DNA of 64,000 nt from positions 4,359,501 through 4,423,500 of the forward strand of contig JARFJB010000534.1 in assembly GCA_036346205.1 (NCBI GenBank), in the 5' to 3' direction. The position numbers were made by a program, and so were the translations under genes. The notes under the pieces were generated by a model, which ran no database searches, was not told the DNA's origin, and was given only the letters and a program-made list of their open reading frames with translations. The DNA is from Vesta saturnalis (Eukaryota > Arthropoda > Insecta > Coleoptera > Lampyridae). Within the stretch, counting starts at the first letter, position 1. Each line of letters opens with the position of its first letter. Positions 11,185-22,989 of this stretch are shown piece by piece.

Positions 11185-13392
11185 ATGTTGTAATTTTGTA
11201 TGCACTTTAACTTGATTTAATGGTGTTTTGTAATACATTTGACCCGTTCGTTGTTTTTGTGTTATTTGATTTATTAATGTACTTCTGCAATTACTAATTT
11301 ATGAATAAAGTGAGGTGGTTCTTTCCTACGATACTTACCTCATCCAGCCTATCTCATTCAAATAGCACTGCGTACCTACCACTAGACGGCCACTTCGTTT
11401 GATCAGATTTGAGGTTTGCGAGTAATTAAATATCAGACTTGCAAATAAATTCTAATCTTTTAATTATTGTCAAGAAATTCCATGCAAGGCAAGCAATCAA
11501 TTTGAGTAATAGTAATATTATTGTCAGTAAAGTCAAGATAAATCACTTAGCGATTGTTTTGTTCTTGAATTTGCATTCTCGCAAATGAGTTCAAATTACA
11601 CTTTTCAAGATAGGGTACCTAGGGGACGCTACAAGAGGTTGGATAATTATCCTTAAAAAAATGTTATTAAAATTATTTCATTTCTTGTAATTTGCATTTA
11701 GTAGGTTGTAAGGTCGTGTGGTGTTCCAAGTTAGCATCTAGATGTCTATTAACCTCTGCCTTACATGAAGTTTTAAACGTCTGTTTGACATAGAGTATTG
11801 TTTTCATTTTTACAATATTGCCTATTGCCGTAATGAACTTATTACAAAATATTTAATTTCGTGTGATATGTAGGTGTATTTTTGATTGTTGTGGAATTAA
11901 ACTTTAAACATTATATTTATTTTATTCTGCCATTAATATCGCGCTAATAGCGACTGATGGAAAACTCTTTTTATAATTTTAGAGCATTGTAAATATTTTA
12001 TAGAAAATTAATTGAAGTGGTTACACAAAAATATTACATTTCCGTGTAATACACAAAAAATGTGTTTAACGAACATTGAAAACTAAATGAGATTATGTAG
12101 TTCGTAAAATAAACTATTGTTCAATTTGAAATACAATAGGTACACGTATAGAGGTGAATTAATACGATTATTTATGCAATGACTAGATATGCTCGTGTGT
12201 ACATAACATAATATTACACTCAGCAAAGCATAAATGCACTATTTACACCTGCTGCAATCTCACAATCGTAAACAATAAAACAATTATATACTGTTACAGT
12301 CGCCTTTGTCTCTTCTATTTTACAATTTTAAAATGTAATATTCCCCCTTGAAAGAGAATTTATTGAAAACGTTTTATCCATTTTTATTATTTATCGGGTG
12401 AAAATGTTTGCGTGTTACGTAATGAAGTCAGTTGTTTCCCGCAGCTGGAATTAATCCCAAGAAAAAAATTGTTAATTTACCCAGCAATTATATGAAATAA
12501 ACGTCTCGAGTGCGCTTCAATCTATAATTCTAATCAATTACGTAACAAGAAAAAATATTTAAAATACCGTTTTAACAGTTTCCAGATGGTTGATTTGTAG
12601 AGCGTAATGAAAACGTTTCAAAGGTAGAGAGAGAATAAGGGCAATGAGCCTATGCTGAACTGGCACGTGCAAATGTGTAATTGTGGAATTGCAGTGGTTA
12701 TTATGAAGTCAAACCTGAATGTTAACAATTACTATTCGGAGTTAAATCGCTATTGTTAATTTATTAAGCAAATGTATAATTATGAATCGATTCTTCTGCC
12801 AATTTACCAGTATTTATTTTTTTAAGAAGCAAATTAATAGTAAGTTGAATGTAAAAGCTTTCATAAATTATAGCAACAAATGGTAAAAAGTAGAAACTTG
12901 GTCAAACGCATATTATTTATTAAAGACGTTGATATATTATTTCTGGTAATCATTTCGTTTTGTATTAAACACCTTTTAAACTGTTCAATTTATTTGATTA
13001 TTTATGCGTGCATACATTTTGCTCTTTATGTAGATGTGGTTCCATAAAATACTGGTTCGGATGCAATGATCTTAAATAACTATGCAACTGCTTTAAAATT
13101 TTTATAATTATTTGCTGCTATATTTATTTACCTTTGAGTAAAAGTGTTAATTATAGTTCCGGTAAAATTTATACAGCTCTATACATTAGCCCCAATCAAA
13201 TTTTTAATGTATATTTTTAGATAGTGCTCATTTGTGCTAATATTATTTAAATTTTTCCTACTAATTAAAACCATTGTAAATAAAAAAATATACAATAGTA
13301 AAATCTTTCATTAAGATTCGGGGTTAATTAGACACGCAATCCCTGGTTTTGGTAAGAATTTCAATCCATGTTTAGGTTAATAAGTTGTGTTG
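11185..13392. other. No recognisable gene
   Basis: About 2.2 kb of AT-rich sequence after the Harbinger element. No long frames, transposon termini or RNA-like folds that I recognise. It may be host intergenic or intronic sequence. Confidence 0.4.
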
Positions 13393-13394
13393 TA

Positions 13395-13783
13395 CAGGTT
13401 GTCCATTTTGGTTGTCCTCGCAGGGTATCTCAGTTATTAGCAAAGATTCAGAGATGCGGTTTTCGCGAACGTTGGCTACTTTTTTGTGAAACGAAAGATG
13501 ACACAAACATAATTACTCTAGCTCTTCTCATTTTTGAGATACAGGGCGTTTTTGAAAAGTTGCATTTTGAGACAGCCCCGTATCTCAGCTATACGATAAC
13601 TTATAGAAAAAGTGAAAAGTGTTCTTTATATAATTTTTCCGTAGAATGCAGTGCTGTTTTCAGAATGAGTATACGGGGTCAGGTCAAAAGTTATCGGGAT
13701 CAACTTCATTTTTTTAAATGGAACACCCTGTCTATTTTCTCATAATTAAATTTTCCTTGTTCTAAGCATTTCAAATATGTATA
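13395..13783. repeat. Left inverted arm of element C, containing a MITE-like unit
   Basis: The first 336 bp (13395-13730) look like a MITE in their own right: CAGGTTGTCC at one end and the complement of CAGGGTGTTCCATTT at the other. The arm continues about 50 bp past this inner end (to 13783), and the same extension is present in the right arm. The whole block was therefore duplicated as a unit. It contains TTTTTGAGATACAGGGCG near 13531-13548. Confidence 0.85.
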
Positions 13784-13994
13784 GCATTCATCATTTTTTA
13801 TACAAATAGCGCAGTATTTCAAATTATTAACTGGATTTGTTAGTGGCCTTTGGTACTGCAATTGTTTTACCATGGCAACTTCATTTTTTGACATTTGTCA
13901 ATATTTGCAAATTTGTTGATTGTTGAGATCCTTATTGTTAGTAAAGTTTTCAATATTCTTTTCGTTATTTTGAATTTTTACAAAGTTTCAAACC

Positions 13995-15125
13995 ATGGCG
14001 AATAATTTAGGGTACGAGAACTATGAGAAATTAGATATGATTGGGGTTTATTACCAAACAAATTTTAATGCAGAGCAAGCGAAGGAAATATATTTTGAAA
14101 GGTATTTATATTTACTGGAATGTTAGTCATCATTTGAGTTAAATAAAATGTGAATATTATAGATTTCCGGAAAGGCAACCGTGTAAAAAAACATTCATTA
14201 GGTTAAAACAAAATTTGGAAAATCACGGATCGTTTGAAAGGCCACGCGCCAAAACATATAGAAAAGAAAACGAAGAAAATAATGAAATAAATGTCCTTGC
14301 AGAGGTCACTGTTAACGAAAATTATACGTCTTGCAGAAAAATAGAAGAATCGGTGGGCATTTCAAAACGAAAGTATCAAAAATATTTAAAAATACCATTA
14401 TAAACCATATATACCTCAAGTCATCCACCACTTGCATCCGGGTGATTCTCAATTGCGTATCGATTTCTGTAGATGGTATATTCAGAAAAGTGAAGAAAAT
14501 GGTAATTTTGGTCGTTTAGTTATATGCTCGGATGAAAGCCATATAAGCTCCGCCGGAATTTACAATCGTGCAACGAATCGTTTCTGGTCTAACGAAAATC
14601 GGCATGTTACCGTGATCCGTCAGCAGCAAGGCAGGTTTGGGTTCAATGTGTCCTGTTTCATTTTAGGAGGCAGATTAACATTTTACATGTTTGAAGGCAA
14701 TTTGAACCATCAACGATATTTGGAAATTTTGGACATTTGCCTTCCAGAATTGATTGATGATATTCCGTTAGCCCAGCTAAGAGAGGTTTATTTTCAGCAA
14801 GACGGGGCACCTTGCCACAATGCAAGACTAGTAAGAGATTACCTCAATACAATGTTTCAAAACCATTGGATTGGTAACAATGGACCAGTTAATTGGCCAG
14901 CAAGGTCCCCAGACCTATCAATTTTAGATTTTTTTGTGGGGCTACCTTAAAATAAAATTCATCAAAGACGGTATGAAACTCAAGAAGCTTTGATGAATGC
15001 TACAAGAGAAACCTTTGAAGAACTACGTTTAAGACCCTATTTTTATTAAGATCCATTCAAGAAATTCTTCGAGATGTAGGATTTGTCTTGACCATAATGG
15101 TCAGCAAATTGAGCAATATTTATAA
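13995..15125 (+). pseudogene. DD41D transposase relic with a 61-nt intron (element C)
   Basis: ATG at 13995 (MANNLGYENYEK). Exon 1 ends at 14101, with an intron 14102-14162 (GT to AG). Splicing restores YFER-FPERQPCKKTF, the conserved N-terminal DUF4817-type motif. A helix-turn-helix follows (IEESVGISKR). D1 is in CSDESHISSAG, D2 in QQDGAPCHN, D3 in SPDLSILDFF, with 41 residues between D2 and D3. A frameshift lies at 14365-14400 and another near 14935 after DFF. The reading ends near 15125 in ICLDHNGQQIEQYL. Most of the length survives, so this is a young relic compared with most in the window. Confidence 0.88.
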
Positions 15126-15401
15126 AATTTTAATTCTTCTTATTTTCGTTTGTCTCTAAATTTATAAATAAATACATCCAATATTTATATGAGTTTCAAA
15201 TCAACAATTCTGGAAATAAAATAAATTATTTTGCCGAAATTTGTATCTTCTTCAATGACATATAATTACATAATGATGGTTTTCTATATTAGGCACAAAA
15301 AAAAAACAATAGAAGATTCCGAATTCAAAGCCTACTAAGAAATTCAGTTAATAATACAAAATACCACGCTATTTATCAAAATAAGTGATAATTGTTATAT
15401 A

Positions 15402-15794
15402 TATATATATTTGAAGTGCTTAGAACAAGAGAAATTTAATTATGAGAAAATAGACAGGGTGTCATTTAAAAAAAATGAAGTTGATCCCGATAACTTTTTG
15501 ACCTGACCCCGTATACTCATTCTGAAAACAGCACTGCATTCTACGGAAAAAATTATATAAAGAACACTTTTCACTTTTTCTATAAGTTATCGTATAGCTG
15601 AGATACGGGGGCTGTCTCAAAATGCAACTTTTTCAAAAACGCCCTGCATCTCAAAAATGAGAAGAGCTAGAGTAATTATGTTTGTGTCATCTTTCGTTTT
15701 ACAAAAAAGTAGCCAACGTTCGCGAAAACCGCATCTCTGTATCTTTGCTAATAACCGAGATACCCTGCGAGGACAACCAAAATGGGACAACCTG
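15402..15794. repeat. Right inverted arm of element C
   Basis: Reverse complement of the left arm. It starts with a short TATATA run and TTTGAAGTGCTTAG, passes the inner CAGGGTGTCATTTAAA end at 15455, and ends GGGACAACCTG. The inner 340 bp is homologous to the MITE at 4978-5242. Confidence 0.9.
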
Positions 15795-15796
15795 TA

Positions 15797-15910
15797 CACA
15801 TGGCTAGGTTATGTTAAAATACATATTTTTTTACAATCAAGCCTCGAAAGTCAAATGGACTCTGAGCCCTGGTGTTATTTTGTAGGAGTCCAATCAGTCG
15901 AACATAAATG
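15797..15910. repeat. Host repeat segment between elements C and J (paralogue at ~18740-18850)
   Basis: Direct repeat of about 115 bp. Shared words include TCGAAAGTCAAATGGACTC, GAGCCCT, TTTTGTAGG and GAACATAAATG. Here the unit is split on the left by element C and on the right by element J. The paralogous copy is uninterrupted. Confidence 0.88.
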
Positions 15911-18126
15911 AGTTGTAAACCATACCTTGGTCGCCATCTTGGATTTCGTGACGTCACCTTTTATATGCCCACGTGAGGATCGTATTTTTTCACCCCTATG
16001 GTTGCTTTTCGGAGGCCATTTTCAACCCTTGATCAAATTTTCACCCTAATTAGAGCCCTTTTGGTTGTGTTAAGAACCTTTTTGTCAGTTCACTCCTTTT
16101 TTATGGCTTCTTTCGGGGGTCATTATCAGCCCCGTTATGGAATGTTCACCCTAATTAGGACCGACCCTTTCGGTTGTATTAGGAGCCTTTTTAGCAGTTC
16201 AGCCCCTGGAAGGTAGGCAAATGCGTGCGCATGCAGTGTTCTGAGTGAAAAAAGATTTAATCTGTTATTAATTAGGGTTGTTTTTATCAAGAAGACTGCA
16301 TAATTATTATTACATTTCTTTTAATGCCATCTACAGATTGTGACCTAATTTATTTATGCATTGGGGTTACATTCTAATGAGGGGTTCTAGTCTTGTAAGA
16401 CGACGAATCTGTTCGCGGGGTTCTTAACCTGTGTTTATTATTATTAATATTTATTAGGGGTTGTTTTGATTTTTATTACCTTTTAAAACCCATTGCATTA
16501 CTTTTAGCAGTCAGATTAAATTACGCAAGATTGATTACCGATATGGAATGTCACACCTTCTTTAAAAGCAATAAAATATATTAATAGCGGGTAATAGCTG
16601 TCTTATAAATTAGCATTAGGCCCCCTTATTATAACACAAATTCAAATTTTTCCGCCAAGGATACCACGACAATACACGAAGGCCCACGAACCATTTCCAA
16701 TCACGACAAGGGGCGAAGACCTGAGAACAAGTTGCGACGCCCTTCATCTGTCATACAATCCCGAAACAGCCTTCGCCGAAAGCCTCGCGTCGCAAAATTT
16801 TACCTATATGATGTTTTTTTGTTTCTTGAAAATAAGTTTATCCCTTTTCTTAAAAACAACGGTAAATGCTTTCAGATGAGGCTGTTTTCGTTTTAAGAGC
16901 TCATATCCAAATCCTCTGGCTAAAACTTCCCAATGCCCCCTGCTAGTATGTCGTTCCCATTACTGTAATTACTTAAAGATCACATATCACAAAGATCAGT
17001 CAACCATAACCGAAAAAATGTTACTCTCAATGTACCAGCCTCGAGTAGATTTCTCGCTGCGTGGTGTACACTTTTTTTTGTTTTCTGTAGCAACACTCTA
17101 ATATCTCTCCTGGGCGTACATTTTATAAATCTAAACCCTTTTCTCGATCAATGTATTCCAGCCGAGATAGAACTTGTATGTATGTAAAATCGTCTTATGT
17201 GATAGCATGGCAGGCCCTTATCAGTAAAAAATCGATGATTAAAAGATAGTATTCTAAGAGGCCGGTATACTTAATTTGAATATAACCCATTTTTGACAGA
17301 GGTAATCCAGCTAAGATAGAGTTTGTATGCGGTATAGAGGCATAATCTAGCTTAAAGAAGAAGGCACAAGACATTTTTTTTGGGGAAATACATCGTTATA
17401 TTGAAGATGCTGTGTATTAGAAAACATGCTACCGATCCGAAATCGGATAATCTCAAGAATGATGTATGCGGTATAGCTTCAGGGTTGAAGAAGAAGAAGT
17501 CAAGGTAGTGTGGGGAAATTCGCTAATTTTCTGTGTAATAATAATAATAGCGGCAAATAAAGATTATATATTAACCGCTGCATGTATTTTTAAAAGTATA
17601 ATACTAATTATTATGAAACAGTATCAGTGCTATTAATATATTTTACTACTTTTAAGGGAGGTGTGACATTTCATATTAGTAATCAATTTTTCGTAATTTA
17701 ATCTGACTGCTAAAAGTAATGCAATGGATTTTAAAACGTGATAAAAATCAAAACAACCCCTAATAAATATTAATAATAATAAACACAGGTTAAGAACCCC
17801 GCGAACAGATTCCCGTCTTATAATACTAGGACCCCTAATTAGAATGCAACCCCAATACATAAATAAATTAGGTCACAATCTGTAGACGGGATTAAAAAAA
17901 TGTAATAATAATTATGCAATCTCCTTTGATAAAAACAACCCTAATTAATAACATATTAAATCCAAAAGGCTCTAATTAGGGTGAGAATTCCATCGAGGGT
18001 TGAAAATGGCCTCCGAAAAGAAACGTAGGGGTGAAAAAATACGATTCCCACGTGGGCATACAAAAGTTAAAGTGCCCCAGAGGTGACGTCACAAAATCCA
18101 AGATGGAAGCCAAGCTGTTTACTACT
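15911..18126. mobile_element. Foldback-type non-autonomous element J with ~500-670-bp inverted arms
   Basis: 2216 bp. Ends are AGTTGTAAAC on the left and, read inward, AGTAGTAAAC on the right. Both are followed by CCATCTTGGATTT and GTGACGTCACC. A 6-bp direct duplication TAAATG flanks it exactly (15905-15910 and 18127-18132). The paralogous repeat at about 18845-18855 has a single TAAATG and no insertion. The arms cover about 15911-16590 and 17620-18126; the left arm carries an extra block near 16080-16240. The central ~1 kb shows no coding sequence I recognise. Superfamily not assigned. Confidence 0.85.
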
Positions 18127-18132
18127 TAAATG

Positions 18133-19500
18133 GTTATTAGAAGTGTGACTAGGTATTGATTATGCGCATTTTGCACCGTTGAAATTGAATTTTGCGCCAC
18201 AACAGCAAATAAGTTGTAGCAAAAACACGAATAACTTCACGGAACCGCAAACTTTTCAATAAATCGTAATTTTTACTTAGTAATTAGGCGCTTACATACA
18301 CCGCTTTGAGTTGCTAAAATAAAATTTTACGCCTCCGCAGCAAATAAGTTATTCCAAAAATTACATCCACAAGACTAACTTCATAAATTGATTAATAAAT
18401 TAATCTATTTCTGCGCGATAATTAGATACCCATTGTGCTATTTTGTAAAATTACGTTAACAGGGCTAACTTCACAGCCGTGAACTTCAGCATAAATCATA
18501 CTTTTTTTATACAATAATTAGGCGACAGTTTACGCCGGTTAAATAAAATTTTCCACCCTTATAGGAAAACAGTTATTATAAAATGAGGTTGACATGGGCT
18601 AACTTCACAGCCATAAACTTCAGCATAAATCGAATTTTTCTTATGCAGAATTTAACCGGCAATTATGAGCCGTTTTGCGTCGCTAAAATGACTCTGTGAC
18701 CCCACAAAAAGTACGTTATTACTAAACTTAACAAGTTGTGCTGTACACATGGTCAGGTTATGACGTTAAAATACATAAATTTTACAATCAAGGCTCGAAA
18801 GTCAAATGGACTCAGAGCCCTAGTGTTGTTTTGTAGGCGTCCAATCGGTAGAACATAAATGGTTATTAGAAGTGTGAAGACAGCCAGGTCTTCTTTGAAT
18901 AATGTGATTTAAAGTTATGTGTAACTAGGTGTTGAAATTATGCGCCTTTTGCACCGTTGAAAGTGAATTTTGCGCCCCAATAACAAATAAGTTGTACCAA
19001 AAACTTTATAAACCTGACTAACTTCACGGAGCCGGAAAATTTTCAATAAATTGTTTTTTTACTTAGTAATTAGGCGCAAAATAAAATTTTACGCCTCCAC
19101 GGCAAATAAGTTATTCCAAAAATTACATCGGCCAAGCTAACTTCATAAATTTATTAATAAATTAAACTTTTTTTGCCCAAAAATTAGATACCCATTATGT
19201 GCTGTTTTGTAAAATTACGTTAACACAGCTAACTTCACAGCCGTGAATTTCCGCATAAATCAATAAATCAGAATTTAACCGCCAATTATGGACCATTTTG
19301 CGCCGCTAAAACGAAATTCAGCGACTCACGAAACGTACGTTATTACAAAAATTAGATCGGCAAGGTTAACTTCATATCCTTATATATAATTAAACAATAA
19401 CTAGGCACCAATTATGCGCCGTTTTGCACCGTTAAAGCTAAATTTTGCGCTCCGACAGGAAATAAGTTACTGCAAAAATTACAACATGCGTGAACTGCAT
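18133..19500. repeat. Tandem array of ~100-120-bp units (host repeat)
   Basis: Diverged tandem units. Words recurring in order are ATTAGGCG or ATTATGCG, CGTTTTGCACCGTT, AAATTTTGCGCC, AAATAAGTTATT, CAAAAATTACAT, GGCTAACTTCACAGCC and ATAAATC. Units follow through about 19500. A larger direct repeat is superimposed: 18127-18200 resembles 18850-18975. No coding capacity. Confidence 0.8.
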
Positions 19501-19504
19501 AAAT

Positions 19505-19530
19505 CAATTATCTAATTGTGACATAGGAAA

Positions 19531-19587
<57 letters not shown>

Positions 19588-19615
19588 TAACCTTTTCCTA
19601 TGTATATGAAGTTAG
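19505..19615. repeat. Palindrome centred on a (TA)n tract
   Basis: ACATAGGAAAAG, then a TA run (about 19533-19588), then CCTTTTCCTATGT: a perfect short inverted repeat around a TA core. Beyond it the tandem repeat units continue in the opposite orientation (19610-19900, for example GGCGCCTAATTACTAA), so the array changes direction here. Confidence 0.85.
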
Positions 19616-19900
19616 GCTCATCGATCCAACTTTTGTAATAACATTTCCTTCCTATTGGGCCACCAAACTTTAGAAGAAGTTCACGGCAATGGAGTTAGCC
19701 GTGTCAGTGCAATTTTGCAATAACTTTTTTGCTATAAAGCCCCAAAGTTTTATATTAACGACGCAAAATGGCGCCTAATTACTAAAAGAAAAAACAATAT
19801 TGATTTATCCAAGAGCTTGTGGTTCCTATTGGGCCGTAAAGTTTAATTTCAACGGCGTAAAAGTGGCGCATAATCAGCACAAATTTAAATCACATTATTA
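19616..19900 (-). repeat. Inverted continuation of the ~110-bp array
   Basis: Two to three units in reverse orientation to 18133-19500. Recognised by GTTAGCCGTG, AATAACTT, AACGACGCAAAATGGCGCC and CCTATTGGGCC. Confidence 0.75.
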
Positions 19901-20669
19901 AAAAAACAGCAATTGTCACACACCTATTGTTAGTTATAAATTTAGCATTTTAGAAAAACATCCCCAGTTGCAATATATGCACAAGAACCTTTTGAGAGCA
20001 CACCCTGCAAGTACCAGTCGGTGTTAAACATGGATCATTTTTACAGGTCCAATAGAAACCTGTATGTAGAGAAGCGTACCCTGGCGCCATGTTTGAATTG
20101 GATGTGGTCTTTAGTATCCGCCCATTTTGCAATACGCATTATCTCCACAATTTTCGTTTCCGACAATAACCCCTAACTAGAGCCACAGTGTTTTTCATCC
20201 TATATCTTACTTTCCAACCCCATTTAGTGCCATTTTGGTATACTTAGAAGCGAACATGTTTGCAAGGCGATCTTATTGCATCATTTAAACGTTAACAAAA
20301 CTAGAAACGCTACATGCTGATTTAATTGGAAAAATTAAGACGAAGTTTACAATACCACGCTGTGTCGTAATTTTAAAAGCTGACTAAGCTAATATTACTA
20401 CCTCTCGATACAATTAGAAGTAAACACGTAGTTTGAAACGCCATCTAGCCTTGTAATTTGAAACCTAACAAAGTTAGTAATATAATTGGAATCCACCATT
20501 AAGGATATTGAAATCGGCACAATCACAGATGTTTAATGTTTGCTATTAAAGATTGTTAAGGTCTAATCGACGTGTTTATAACGCACCTTCTTAGAAAATG
20601 ATTTACACTTTTGCAATTAAAACATTATTAGACTCTCATAAATTATTCTCGACATGTTTTTCAACTCAC
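19901..20669. other. No recognisable gene
   Basis: AT-rich sequence with no supported feature. The minus frame at 19950-20132 resembles nothing I know. Confidence 0.35.
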
Positions 20670-21060
20670 ACTCGATGACCAAGAGCTAAATTTTATGCTC
20701 CATAAGTATGTCAAAGTTTGGTCTGAATGTGGCCCAAAACCCATATTTACGAATATATACCAATTTCATTGGTGTCGCGGCAAAATTTTTCCTCGGTGAC
20801 AAAGAGTCAAATTCTGTGGTACATAAGTATTGGTCAGGATTTGCCCAAAATCTATATTTATACACAAATTTCGTTAGGGTCGTAAAAAATTAATTTCTGC
20901 GATGATCCAAGATATATTTTGCCCAACACATACGTTCATACACCAATTTCGTTGGAATCATGGCCTTGGATTCACTCGATAACCAATTTGCGCCTTATGA
21001 GTGATTGTTAAAATTTGGACTGAATATTGCCTAATACTGGGGATGCGGAAAAATAAATTG
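20670..21060 (-). repeat. ~125-bp satellite block, copy 2 (reverse orientation)
   Basis: The reverse complement shows the same ordered words as 3200-3610: AATTTTGCCGCGACACC, AAATTGGTATATA, GGGCCACATTCAG, ATAAAATTTAGCTCTTGGTC and ATCGAG. About three monomers. Confidence 0.75.
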
Positions 21061-21904
21061 AATTAATGACCAAAAGCTAAAAATAAGTACTACGGGTATC
21101 GGGCGATAGCGTTCGCTTTACACACAAGGTTTCATTCATGAGACTAGCGCTAAAACAATAAAAGCAGTTTGCCGTGAAAAGCTACTTTAGATAAAAACAA
21201 ATTTAATTAATATTTTTTCTGATCTGCTATATTTAATATAATTAAACACTTGGATAATGTTATTAGTTATTAGTTTTCATATAACCAAATTTTTAAACTC
21301 TAAAAAAAGCATCAATTCTGTATTTGAAATATTAGTATTTGTATTTGTAGGTCGAGATCTAGACATAAATGGAAATGTCAGGTATCTCTATGCGCATCAA
21401 CTGCTAATGCACTACCCCTCACTACAATTCTGCCCTACTAAAGGAATTTCCCATTTAATGAAGTATTTTGAAGGTGTCGAACATCGTATTACGACGGCAC
21501 CTACAGTTTTACTTCCCATCCGAGTAACAGGGGTTTTTCTCCGTTTTAGAAAAATAGCTACATTGGCCAGGTTTAAATCCGCGCCGTCCGGGTGAAAAGC
21601 AAGCACATTCCACCACCAAGGCAAAATAAGGAATCGAAACTTCATGTACCTTAGAGCTATACCGTTTAGGATATGTGTTGTTTTTTATCTCAGCCCCTAC
21701 GGACATACAATATTATTTTCAGCCAAACAAATCACTATAGTGTGCAGTAGCCTTATTAGGCACATGGTGTTCATAATAAGGCCACAGCTATAAAATTAAA
21801 AATCTGCTGCATAAATAGAGCAAAACAAATACTTATTCTTTAAAAAAGGTTAACGTAAGATAAATTCTGGTACAATTGTCTTTCCGGGTGAAACATTTAT
21901 TTAT
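21061..21904. other. No recognisable gene
   Basis: Unassigned AT-rich sequence. Overlapping frames at 21257-21706 on both strands are mutually exclusive and match nothing I recognise. Confidence 0.3.
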
Positions 21905-22790
21905 TTACTTCTCTTTTTTTTCGAATCCCAGGTGTAGCTGTGTTTTTCTCATAATATCGTCGAATGTTTGTAGCAATTCATCGTCATCATAGCCAATTGG
22001 ACGTCGCTTTGAAACCACTTTCTGTAACACTCGGTCTCTATTAACTGGCACACGACCGCAACCTGCAAAACCAGCCTTTATGTTTTCCATAATGTTTGGC
22101 CTTGCTTTTTTATTAAGTCTTTAATACGCAAGGAAATCCAGTTTTTGGCACCACACCTCTAAACCTTTTCTTCCATTCTATGAGAACATTTCGCCAGATT
22201 ATTCTGAGGGGACGGAACACAGCTACATCCAAATGCTGCCTATCAAATTTTTTTACCTTCTTTTGTACGAAAATATTTCTGGGCAACATTGAAAAACCAG
22301 TGTTCAAAAATAGACCCATCAAACAATTCATTTTCAGATCTATTATAGGTTGTTCCAAGTGGCCCTTTTCAATCCATTCTGCATAAAGATGTTTCGCCTG
22401 GTAGACAACATACAATGGCAAACGTTCTCCTCCAGTAGAAGCAAACATTACGGAAGTTGAAGATTTTTAACTGTCTAATATTCTAAGAGCATATTTATTC
22501 CGTTTTCATGAAAACTTTTTGTTTCCCCGGGTCACCCATGAAATTGCTCTCGCCATAGTTTATATTTTTCGGTAAAACATCCCTTAGTGTTTCCTCTATT
22601 TGGTTAAAATATTGGTCATTAACGTCTGGATCTCTTTATCTTTCCAGCATTCCTTTGCTAACGTATGACTCCGCTTCAGGAAAGATTCGAGCCAGTCGTC
22701 TCCAGGGAGGTTTTCTTTAAAATACCTATAGTAAGTCCCAGAACATCAGAGAGTTCGCTCTCTGGGAATGAAAAGGTTATCAGTCTGAAT
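21905..22790 (-). pseudogene. pogo/Tigger-like transposase relic, C-terminal part
   Basis: Minus strand, in protein order: RYFKENLPGDDWLESFLKRS (near 22715-22655), LRDVLPKNINYGESNF (first catalytic Asp replaced by Gly), KSSTSVMFA-type text interrupted near 22450, LPLYVVYQAKHLYAEW (near 22420-22370), QHLDVAVFRPLR (third Asp), then GFAGCGRVPVNRDRVLQK (near 22080-22020). The segment with the second catalytic Asp is deleted between about residues IFVQKK and FDRQHLDV. Several stops and frameshifts. The N-terminal half of the same gene lies at 24076-24445, separated by an inserted DD82E relic. Confidence 0.85.
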
Positions 22791-22989
22791 GTACATAATG
22801 CCTTAAAGTATCAAAATCCGATAAATAGTGTACATAGTGTACATAATGTAGTAGAAATCTCCTCTAATATGACGTGAATGCGGAAGTCAACAGGATACAG
22901 ATTATTAAAAGAACAAAAAGAGGGTGTTTTGACACAACCGACAGAAAGAAAAAAACATATTAGAAGAAAAATCTATTCCTTCTTCAATA

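Larger units (their letters stand above)
13395..15794 (+). mobile_element. DD41D element C with ~390-bp inverted arms
   Basis: 2400 bp. The ends are CAGGTTGTCC, with TA on both sides (13393-13394 and 15795-15796). The arms (13395-13783 and 15402-15794) are near-identical inverted repeats. The insertion is confirmed inside the window: the flanks AAGTTGTGTTGTA (left) and TACACATGG (right) join as AAGTTGTGCTGTACACATGG in the second copy of the host repeat at about 18728-18747, which carries one TA and no insertion. Transposase gene on the plus strand between the arms. Confidence 0.92.

Noticed and set aside
13368..13745. 125-codon open frame
   Set aside because: Lies in the left arm of element C, and the same peptide appears inverted in the right arm; it is terminal-repeat sequence.
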